DNA of 33,950 nt from an uncultured Clostridia bacterium. GTDB lineage: Bacteria; Bacillota; Clostridia; Christensenellales; Borkfalkiaceae. Each line of letters opens with the position of its first letter. The first letter of the stretch is position 1. The stretch is from assembly GCA_945917475.1 (NCBI GenBank), contig CAMEHL010000005.1, positions 1 through 33,950 on the forward strand, given 5' to 3'. The notes beneath the pieces are model-generated. The model was not told the origin of the DNA and searched no databases. It was given only the letters and a program-made list of their open reading frames with translations. Position numbers and translations under genes: made by a program. Below, one piece after another: positions 26,556 to 33,950 of this stretch.

Positions 26556-27251
26556 TCAGACGGTCGCGGGAGACGGCGTTTGCTTCCTTTCGGAATACTC
26601 TTTAACGTCTATCGCGTAGTTTTTTGTACCGCTTGCGGCTACGTATACGTTTATTTCGTCCCCGACGACAAAGTTTTCGTAAACCTCGCACAACAATTTA
26701 GTTTTATAAACGTTGCCGCTTTCATCCTTGCAGACGAGTTTTGCTGGGTGTTTATTTAAAACCGTGGACTTTCTGTTTACGAAAAAGGACTCTATTTTAG
26801 CGACGACAAGTTTTTTTCTGTTTTTAAACCGTTTAAGCTTCGCTGCTCTTATCATACCTGTTATTACTATTATTTCAAACAAAAAAAGCACGCCCGCCGA
26901 GCAAAAGCTTATTATCGGCAGCACGTAGTTTGCTTTTCCGTAAGAAAAATCGTCGGGATTACCCGGCATATAATAAACGGGAACGGTATCGCCTTTTTTC
27001 ATTCCGCCAGCGTAATAATCCAACTGACCTTTGTGCTTTACGCCGTCAACGCGGAATTCGACGAGAACGTCGTAACGCAAGTTGTCTTCGTCGGAATCGG
27101 CGTTTACCGTAACGTTCGTTATCGTGGCGTCGGTTTTAACGCCGTTTTTAACGTATCGATCCTCTTTAACAAGTGTAATCGCGCCCACCGCCGCAAACGC
27201 GACGATTGCGATAAACAGTGTAATAAACAGACTAACGCTTTTATTTTTCAT
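26556..27251 (-). CDS. DUF3592-like membrane protein
   Basis: 'GVKTDATITNVTVN...YDVLVEFRVDGVKHKGQLDYYAGGMKKGDTVPVYYMPGNPDDFSYG'; in-frame ATG at 27251. Confidence 0.7.
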   Translation of the reverse strand: MKNKSVSLFITLFIAIVAFAAVGAITLVKEDRYVKNGVKTDATITNVTVNADSDEDNLRYDVLVEFRVDGVKHKGQLDYYAGGMKKGDTVPVYYMPGNPDDFSYGKANYVLPIISFCSAGVLFLFEIIVITGMIRAAKLKRFKNRKKLVVAKIESFFVNRKSTVLNKHPAKLVCKDESGNVYKTKLLCEVYENFVVGDEINVYVAASGTKNYAIDVKEYSERKQTPSPATV

Positions 27252-27407
27252 AGTAATATAATAATAGCACAATGAAATATAAAAAGCAATTACGGCACAC
27301 GGTTTGCGTAAGATAACCGATAAAATTTGCTTAAGACTTTTTAAAACCGTGCGGCGGCGACATTCAGTCGCCGCCGCAAACATTGCTTTTTATATCGATT
27401 ATATCTA

Positions 27408-28082
27408 TTATTCGGTAACGGCTTCACCGTCCTGCCCGTCGGCTTCCCGTGTTATCTCGTTTTGCGATACCGTCGTTTCATCGGGCTTGTCGCAATCCGC
27501 TCCGGCGTTCTCCGCTTCCGAAATTTCCGTTGCATTAAGTATAGCTGCCTGCTCGGCGGTATTGTCGTTTTTTTCCGGTTTAAACCTGAACATGCTGATT
27601 ACAATCGAAGTTATCGTGATAGATTCGCTCAGCACGCCGGCATAAGATTTTACGAGAAGGTTATAAATAAGCCAGCAGCTGCTCGTTATCAGAATCATCA
27701 CGCGCATAAAGACAAGATTTTTGCTGCCGTAAGCAAACGTAGAAAGAACCTTCGCAAATCCGCTCAATATGCTCTTTACCCCCGCCCAGGTCAATGCGAT
27801 AAAAATTATAAAAATCGCGCTGAACACAAAACGCATAGGCACGGTGTTCTTTTTTCTCTTCACCATTTCGGCAAACACAATATTTCTTATACTTCCGAAA
27901 ACGTTCATCGCGCAACCCGTGTACGCGCCGAGAAAAACGTATTGCACGGCAAAAAACATTTCGTTTGCCGTGCGAAAAATCATTATGGACTTGTGCTTTT
28001 TACACTGAAACGCCATCGCCGCGCAAATCATACCAACTACGCCTATTCCTTGTATAAAAATCGCAAACCATATTCCGTCCAT
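27408..28082 (-). CDS. YgjV-like inner-membrane protein
   Basis: 'QGIGVVGMICAAMAFQCKKHKSIMIFRTANEMFFAVQYVFLGAYTGCAMN' typical of the YgjV family. Confidence 0.75.
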   Translation of the reverse strand: MDGIWFAIFIQGIGVVGMICAAMAFQCKKHKSIMIFRTANEMFFAVQYVFLGAYTGCAMNVFGSIRNIVFAEMVKRKKNTVPMRFVFSAIFIIFIALTWAGVKSILSGFAKVLSTFAYGSKNLVFMRVMILITSSCWLIYNLLVKSYAGVLSESITITSIVISMFRFKPEKNDNTAEQAAILNATEISEAENAGADCDKPDETTVSQNEITREADGQDGEAVTE

Positions 28083-28318
28083 TCTTTACTTCCTTTTTTC
28101 CGTCTTTTTTCCGTTGCAAATCGCTCGCGTTTATGTTAAAATACAAGCGAAAAGAGTATCAAATCATATACGATTCAAATTGTTTTTATAACATAATACA
28201 ACCAAAACGGGTTGTTGTCAACACAATTGCCGCGTGTTTGAAAATGTTAGAAATGTTTATAAACGAACATTTGGGCAAACTTGATTTTTTTGTAGTTTAA
28301 GCGATGAACCCCCATTAT

Positions 28319-28365
28319 GTCATTCCAAGGAGAGGCGAAAGCCTCGACGTGGGAGTCTCATTGAC
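28319..28365. repeat. probable dispersed intergenic repeat
   Basis: GTCATTCCAAGGAGAGGCGAAAGCCTCGACGTGGGAGTCTCATTGAC; imperfect inverted repeat (GTCA...TGAC, GAGGC-gaaa-GCCTC). Confidence 0.5.
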
Positions 28366-28443
28366 GTTATTAAAATAGATTGCCGCGCCTCAAACGCAAA
28401 AGCACATATAAAAAAAGAAAACTTAAATTTCGGAGAAAGAATT

Positions 28444-29136
28444 ATGAAACTCAACGAACGACAAGAACAAATATTAGAGCTTTTAAAAAGCAAAAAAAGA
28501 GTTTCCGTAAAGGAGCTTTCTTCCCAACTGTTCGTTTGCGAAATGACGATAAGAAGAGACCTTTCCGAAATGGAAAAGTGCGGATACTTAAACCGCTATA
28601 ACGGCGGCGCGGTGCTTTCTCAGTCCGAGGGGTTTCTTCCTATAGAAGCAAGAATGAAATTACACGACAAAGAAAAAAAACTTCTCTCCGACAGGATAGA
28701 GAAGCATCTTAAAGACGATATGACCGTTTACGTAGACAGTTCGTCCACATGCCTGCACGTTATACCCGTTCTCGCAAGGTTCAAAAACGTAAAAATGGTT
28801 ACTAATTCCGTTCTTGCCGTGCTGACGGCGGCAAAATACCACGTACCATGTACGGTTTGCGGAGGAAGATATTTCGAAAGAGATATGTGTCTTGTCGGCA
28901 GCATCGCAGAATCCGCGCTCAACGATATAAACGCAGACGCGGCGTTTTTCTCCGCAAGAGGAGTTTCTGCCGACGGACTTATAACCGATGACGACGAGGC
29001 TCAAACAGCCGTGAGAAAAGTGGTTTTAAAAAACTGTCCGATAAACGTTTTTCTGTTTGACGGCAGCAAGCTGAATAAAAAATACGTATACACCGTCTGC
29101 CGCAAGTCCGACGTTGCGGAAGTGATTATTATTTAG
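28444..29136 (+). CDS. DeoR-family transcriptional regulator
   Basis: 'RQEQILELLKSKKRVSVKELSSQLFVCEMTIRRDLSEMEKCGYLNRYNGGAV'; DeoRC sensor domain. Confidence 0.92.
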   Translation: MKLNERQEQILELLKSKKRVSVKELSSQLFVCEMTIRRDLSEMEKCGYLNRYNGGAVLSQSEGFLPIEARMKLHDKEKKLLSDRIEKHLKDDMTVYVDSSSTCLHVIPVLARFKNVKMVTNSVLAVLTAAKYHVPCTVCGGRYFERDMCLVGSIAESALNDINADAAFFSARGVSADGLITDDDEAQTAVRKVVLKNCPINVFLFDGSKLNKKYVYTVCRKSDVAEVIII

Positions 29137-29204
29137 CGGCGTACGCTTTTTAGATTCTATATTTAAAAAATAAGAAACTTTACGCAACAACAAAGGAGCG
29201 CATT

Positions 29205-29777
29205 ATGTTTTTATATTTAAATGATTTTTTTCAGAAAAGGCTTTTTCATGTTTTGCTGATTATTTTCTGCAGTCTTTTGACGCTTAATTCGATTATGACT
29301 TTGGCTGATTTAAAAAACTACGAAGCGGTAATCGATTATTCGTCAAATCCGACTTATTATCACATCTTAAAATCAAACGGAAAAACACAGGTTACTTTTG
29401 ATCGTCCTCTTGTGAAAGTCAAATATAAATACGCGAATATGCCGTATAAATTCACTTGGGCAAACGGACAATTGCTGGGCAAAAACTTAAACTTAAAAAG
29501 CTATACCGTAGAATACAAGGTTTATAGCGGCGCGTCGCAAAGAGATTTATCGGATAGTTTCAAAATAACTTTTAAAACTTTCGGTTATTCGGATATCGCT
29601 CCTATCCAAAAAGAATACGCCCATTCCGTCAAGGCGGTCTCTTTGAGCGTTGTCGATTACGATATAAAATTCAACGCCCGTGTTTATTTGCCACACGCTT
29701 TCGTAATCGCGGCAAGCCTGTTCTTTATTATTCCGTCTTCCGTAATGATTTTTAAAATTAAAAAAGAAGAAAAATAA
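29205..29777 (+). CDS. hypothetical protein with N- and C-terminal TM helices
   Basis: 190 aa; RBS AAGGAG upstream of ATG 29205. Confidence 0.6.
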   Translation: MFLYLNDFFQKRLFHVLLIIFCSLLTLNSIMTLADLKNYEAVIDYSSNPTYYHILKSNGKTQVTFDRPLVKVKYKYANMPYKFTWANGQLLGKNLNLKSYTVEYKVYSGASQRDLSDSFKITFKTFGYSDIAPIQKEYAHSVKAVSLSVVDYDIKFNARVYLPHAFVIAASLFFIIPSSVMIFKIKKEEK

Positions 29778-29815
29778 ACAAAAATACACGGTATATTATT
29801 TAAAACCCGACCTTT

Positions 29816-30085
29816 TCAGTTTACGTCGATAATCGCAACGCCTTGTTTTTTTAGATCGAACTCCAGCTCTTTTGCGTTATAGTTCGTATATACGCTCTCT
29901 TTTACGAGCATTTTGTCTGCGAATAACTTGCTGACCGTCACCTTCTCGCCGTGCAAAACGCCATTAAAAGTCAATTTGAATTTTTCGTCGTCATTATCGA
30001 AATTCACTACGATTATTTTAGAAACGCCGTCGGAGATATTTAAAAAATTTCTCCGCCCGAAAGCACGGTTTACATAGGGGATATT
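29816..30085 (-). pseudogene. C-terminal remnant of a glycoside hydrolase
   Basis: Frame reads (N)NIPYVNRAFGRRNFLNISDGVSKIIVVNFDNDDEKFKLTFNGVLHGEKVTVSKLFADKMLVKESVYTNYNAKELEFDLKKQGVAIIDVN*, like a beta-sandwich GH tail, with no catalytic domain upstream. Confidence 0.5.
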
Positions 30086-30103
30086 ATTTTAAATGAAAAT
30101 ATC

Positions 30104-30139
30104 GCCCACTGCGCTTCGCAGTTGCGAAGCGCAGCGGGC
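30104..30139. repeat. strong hairpin, possible terminator
   Basis: GCCCACTGCGCTTCGCA-gt-TGCGAAGCGCAGCGGGC, 17-bp arms with one mismatch. Confidence 0.7.
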
Positions 30140-30270
30140 TATTTCTTGTCCGCAAAAGAATGGTAAGTTTTATATATCAATCTCACGGCTACGGCACGAA
30201 TATAACACAACAATCGAACGCTTTCCCGTATAAAAAAATCTTTTAACGGTTTCACCGTTATACGGCAACG

Positions 30271-32241
30271 TTATAACGCGCCGTTAAAATATTCTTTTCC
30301 GTTTAACAGTTCGTAATAATAGATAGGCATTGCCGACCAGCCATGGCACAGGCTGCCGGTATTCGCCAGAGATTTTTCGCCTTCTTCCGTTTCCCAGAAC
30401 GTCGTCGCGCCGAGTTTTAACATTCTCGAATACTTTTTATCTATATCGTTCAGAATAAACGTTTTATATCTGTCTTTATCCGCCTTCAACAGCGCTTCGT
30501 AAAGAAAAGTATTCATAGAGAGCGTTATAGGCACGACGTTTTTATCCGAAACGAGCCTTTCGGCAAACGCGGAATCGCCTAAACCGCAAAGCAGTGCCAG
30601 AGCGTTTCCGAGACAGGTAAAAATTTTTTCGGATTCAAGGCTTGACGCTTTATAAAGTCTTTTTTCTTCGTCGTAAAAAGTTTTTCTTATCGCGGTTTTC
30701 ATCGCGCTGCCGTCGAAATCAAGTTTTTCGCCTTTGATTTTGCAGATTTCCGCGAAAAAGCCCGACGCATATAAAAACATACAGTTCAAAATAAGGTCGT
30801 ATTTATGCGGATAAAAATCGGCGGCGGTTCTGTTTATCTGATCTCCGTTATCGCTGCCCGGCGACCACTCGTAAAAATTCCAGTACGGATACGGAAAATT
30901 TGCGATAAGACCGTTATTCTCTATTTTTGACGAAAACGTTTCAAATATAGTTTTCAGAACGTGAAAAACGTCGTCTATAATAGTTTTATCTCCGCTTGCT
31001 ACGACATATTCGTAAACTTCTATAAAGTACGTCAGCGAAAAGAACGGAATGGGAATATCCCTTCCCGCCGGATAACAAATACTTAAAAGTCCATCCTTTC
31101 TTAACCCCAAAGAGATAAGAAACAAATTGGAGCGCGCAAACTTATAATCGCCGAACGCTTTATACGTGCAAAGCATTTCGTTTCTGCTGTCCATTGTATA
31201 AAGAGCCTGTTCGCGCCACGGGGTGTCTTCGTAATGCTCATGCATACAGGCGGAAAGAGTTCTTACGCTGATCTCATATATTTTATTTCTCGTTTCGCTC
31301 CTGAAATTCGGTTTTTTGGCGGTAAGCGGATATTTTATCGGGCGAATCCCGGCGTAAACGATAGTCAGAGGATATTCGCAAAATACTTCGACATATCTGC
31401 CCGATAACCGACGGAAACAATTCATATATTTATTTTTACCGGCTCTGGCAACATATTCCACACTGAAATCCATAGAGCCTATAATTCGTTTTACCCTTCC
31501 GTTATCGAGAAACTGCGAATAAGCGATAAGCAGATTCTGTTCCTTCGGCGAATCGATTTCCAGATCAAGAAAACCGGTGGTTTCGGCGTGCAAATCTATG
31601 AGATAAGAGTTTTCCGTCCGCGTTACGGAAAAAGGCACTCTGTCGAGAATGATGAGTTTATCGTTCGGGCGCGGATTAAGATTGTACGACTTATCCGTAA
31701 TAACACTATCCTTAAACGCCTCTACGTTTTCCCTGTTGCCGTAATACTTGAACGAAAAGCCTAATTGCGACGTGATAAATTTTCTGTAACCGTTTTCAAA
31801 AAGGGTGCACGTTCTCGAAAGTGTTTTTTCCGAAGAAACCGCAACCGTCTTCTCGCCGCAGACCAATTCGTAAATCAGTCCCGGCGCGTCTTTTATATAC
31901 GTCTGCGTGTCTTTTCCGTAATACCATACGATTATTGCGGCTTCGTTTTCTCCGTCGCGCACTTTGCCCGTAATATCTATCGTATCGTAAAACTTATAAT
32001 CGGGATAATCGGCATATTGTCCGAAATCGACGAATTCGCCGTTAATAAATAAATTATAATTACTGTCGCAGGCAAGGTGAATTTTTACGCCGAGCGACTT
32101 GTCCGCGTTAAAATTAAATTTAAACTCGGCGTATTCGTCCTCGCCGTATTCTTTTTTGTTCCATATCCACTTTGAATTTTTAAACCGTCCGTCTTGCATA
32201 AAATCAGTCTCCGTTAAAGTTCCGCGATAAGTATTCCGCAT
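30271..32241 (-). CDS. GH78-like alpha-L-rhamnosidase
   Basis: 656 aa; beta-sandwich N-terminus, catalytic 'CMHEHYEDTPWREQALYTMDSRNEMLCTYKAFGD', C-terminal 'TTFWETEEGEKSLANTGSLCHGWSAMPIYYY'. Confidence 0.82.
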   Translation of the reverse strand: MRNTYRGTLTETDFMQDGRFKNSKWIWNKKEYGEDEYAEFKFNFNADKSLGVKIHLACDSNYNLFINGEFVDFGQYADYPDYKFYDTIDITGKVRDGENEAAIIVWYYGKDTQTYIKDAPGLIYELVCGEKTVAVSSEKTLSRTCTLFENGYRKFITSQLGFSFKYYGNRENVEAFKDSVITDKSYNLNPRPNDKLIILDRVPFSVTRTENSYLIDLHAETTGFLDLEIDSPKEQNLLIAYSQFLDNGRVKRIIGSMDFSVEYVARAGKNKYMNCFRRLSGRYVEVFCEYPLTIVYAGIRPIKYPLTAKKPNFRSETRNKIYEISVRTLSACMHEHYEDTPWREQALYTMDSRNEMLCTYKAFGDYKFARSNLFLISLGLRKDGLLSICYPAGRDIPIPFFSLTYFIEVYEYVVASGDKTIIDDVFHVLKTIFETFSSKIENNGLIANFPYPYWNFYEWSPGSDNGDQINRTAADFYPHKYDLILNCMFLYASGFFAEICKIKGEKLDFDGSAMKTAIRKTFYDEEKRLYKASSLESEKIFTCLGNALALLCGLGDSAFAERLVSDKNVVPITLSMNTFLYEALLKADKDRYKTFILNDIDKKYSRMLKLGATTFWETEEGEKSLANTGSLCHGWSAMPIYYYELLNGKEYFNGAL

Positions 32242-33767
32242 TTTTTTAGCGTATACCCACGGTTAATCGATACGTTTTCGCATAGTATTGCGTTTTTAAT
32301 TTTTTCCTTTATTTCGTATGCGTTTTCAGTAGGATTTATAACGATGAGAATTTTTTCTCCGTCTTTTTCTCTGACGAATTCAAGCGGATAACCGCAATTT
32401 TCGTCAATAGCGATATCCGCGTCGAAATCGAAAGCGGCATACCGTTTTTTTATACGAATAATCTTTCTGACGAAATTGTAGAGCGAATTTTCGTCTTTCA
32501 TTTGTGTTTCCACGTTTACGCCGCTCCTTCCGACGGGCAGATAAAGCCGTTTATCGCTATCAGAAAAGCCCGCGTTTTTACCGTTGCTCCAACGCATTGG
32601 CGTCCTTGCTCCCGTACGTATATAACCGCCGTCTTTATTAAGTTTGAAATTGTGTTTTATCCCTATTTCGTCGCCGTAATATATCATAGGAAGGTTTTTA
32701 TAAGCGAACAAAAAGGCAAAAATACATTTCATCTCTTCAACGGATTTATAAGTCGCTATTCTCGTTATATCGTGATACCCCGTGGGAACGGCGTAATACT
32801 TTTCGGCTCCCAACTTTTTCGCGACCGACAGCGAATATTTTAAGAACGCGCTTATATCGCCTTTGCCGTTCTCGGAAAAATAACTGTTTCCGCACTCGAA
32901 CGCCGGAAGAATGTTGCTGCCCTTTTCTCCGCGGAACAATTCGTTATATCCCACGGAACAATGATTGAAATAGTCGACGTCGAATCCGCATTCCGAGGAA
33001 TCCGTCGGGTTTCCCCATTCCGCCATAAAAACAGCGTCCGGAAACTTGTTTTTAACCTCGCCTATTAGCCTGCTCCACAACCACTTTAACGCGGAAACGT
33101 CATAATTGCCCTTTATAAGACTATTGGCAAGGTCAACGCGAAAACCATCTGCGCCTCTCCCGAGCCAGAACAGCATTATTTTTACTATTTCTTTCCTTAA
33201 CGGCTTTAAACTGTCGTCTTTATAATAAGTTTTCCATTCGTCCGATTTCCACGGATCCGAACTTTCTTTTTTTTCAATATTGAACCCGTAATTGAGCGCG
33301 GGCTGAAAAGAATAGTAATTAACCACGTAGTTGCCGTTTCTTTTCGCCATCCCCTTGATCGTATTTTCGCCGCCCACGAAAACGTTGTTGGTCCAGACGT
33401 AATAATCAGAAAACTCGTTGCGCTTTTCTTTTTTTGATGCTTTGAACCACGGATGCTTATCTGAAGTATGCCCGATAACGAGGTCTAACAGAATTTTTAA
33501 GCCTAAAGAATGCGCTTTCTTTATAAGCGCGTCAAAATCGGATAAATTTCCGAATTTTTTGTCCACGGAATAGTAGTCTTCGATATCGTAACCGCCGTCT
33601 CTGAACGGGCTTTTGAAAATAGGATTAAGCCAGATTATGTCCGCGCCAAGTTCTTTTATATAATCGAGTTTTTCGGTTATTCCGGCAAGATCGCCCGTCC
33701 CGTCGCCGTTCTTATCGTAAAAACTCGTCGGATAAACCTCGTAAATAACGCTTTTATTCAGATTCAT
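32214..33767 (-). CDS. GH13 alpha-glucosidase / oligo-1,6-glucosidase-like
   Basis: 'VIYEVYPTSFYDKNGDGTGDLAGITEKLDYIKELGADIIWLNPIFKSP', 'DGFRVDLANSL', 'FMAEWGN', 'MIYYGDEIGIK'. Confidence 0.92.
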   Translation of the reverse strand: MNLNKSVIYEVYPTSFYDKNGDGTGDLAGITEKLDYIKELGADIIWLNPIFKSPFRDGGYDIEDYYSVDKKFGNLSDFDALIKKAHSLGLKILLDLVIGHTSDKHPWFKASKKEKRNEFSDYYVWTNNVFVGGENTIKGMAKRNGNYVVNYYSFQPALNYGFNIEKKESSDPWKSDEWKTYYKDDSLKPLRKEIVKIMLFWLGRGADGFRVDLANSLIKGNYDVSALKWLWSRLIGEVKNKFPDAVFMAEWGNPTDSSECGFDVDYFNHCSVGYNELFRGEKGSNILPAFECGNSYFSENGKGDISAFLKYSLSVAKKLGAEKYYAVPTGYHDITRIATYKSVEEMKCIFAFLFAYKNLPMIYYGDEIGIKHNFKLNKDGGYIRTGARTPMRWSNGKNAGFSDSDKRLYLPVGRSGVNVETQMKDENSLYNFVRKIIRIKKRYAAFDFDADIAIDENCGYPLEFVREKDGEKILIVINPTENAYEIKEKIKNAILCENVSINRGYTLKKCGILIAEL

Positions 33768-33771
33768 AATA

Positions 33772-33950
33772 TTATTCCGTAATAGTTTTTATATAATCGG
33801 GAACGTTTGCGACTTTTACGCCCTTTGCGTTGCATCCCCTGAAATCCACGGCGTATTCGACTTTCGGTTTTTCCGAATAAAATACGTTGGATATCGAAAT
33901 GTTTTCGTAATCGAAAGGTCCGTTATTCTCTCTTAAATATCCGTATCCCT
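33772..33950 (-). CDS. partial C-terminus of a probable beta-helix glycosidase (GH28-like)
   Basis: Open frame to window edge: GYGYLRENNGPFDYENISISNVFYSEKPKVEYAVDFRGCNAKGVKVANVPDYIKTITE*. Confidence 0.4.
   Translation of the reverse strand, partial: GYGYLRENNGPFDYENISISNVFYSEKPKVEYAVDFRGCNAKGVKVANVPDYIKTITE

Noticed and set aside
27462-28139. 225-aa plus-strand ORF opposite the YgjV-like gene
   Set aside because: Antisense, Arg/His-rich; the minus-strand frame has clear TM helices and family features.
1-33950. CRISPR arrays, tRNA/rRNA genes, transposases, integrases
   Set aside because: No regularly spaced repeats, cloverleaf/GTTCRANNC signatures, rRNA motifs or recombinase-like proteins were recognised by eye.

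Overview
This 33.95-kb window looks like a low/mid-GC Firmicutes (Clostridia-like) chromosome; that placement is inferred from gene content (yqfC/yqfD sporulation genes, pgpH, archaeal-type proS, M-box/mgtE). Most of it is housekeeping: ybeY, pgpH, yqfD, yqfC, an aconitase-family hydratase, M-box riboswitch + mgtE, mscL, uppP, a LysR regulator, mnmE, proS, tkt, an ABC exporter, cvpA, an LMW-PTPase, a GNAT and a YgjV-like protein. The right end is a carbohydrate locus (DeoR regulator, GH78-like, GH13, and a partial beta-helix/GH28-like gene). No tRNA, rRNA, CRISPR array or transposase was recognised. The most interesting region is 7.9-10.8 kb, between mgtE and mscL. An M.EcoRI-family adenine methyltransferase gene overlaps by 1 nt a DUF262 + HNH nuclease gene. 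The pair is preceded by a compact ~200-nt structured RNA with its own promoter, a 15-bp closing stem, internal hairpins, a possible 16-bp pseudoknot, a cUUCGg-loop intrinsic terminator, and a competing antiterminator. One segment of this RNA (8111-8123) is perfectly complementary over 13 nt to codons 3-7 of the methyltransferase. I read this as a candidate undescribed RNA-regulated restriction/defence module. Other observations: related palindromes downstream of that module, a lipoprotein frame with no normal start codon, a ybeY ORF that stops inside its catalytic motif, a predicted leaderless mRNA, a duplicated GC-rich repeat, and a glycosidase remnant.
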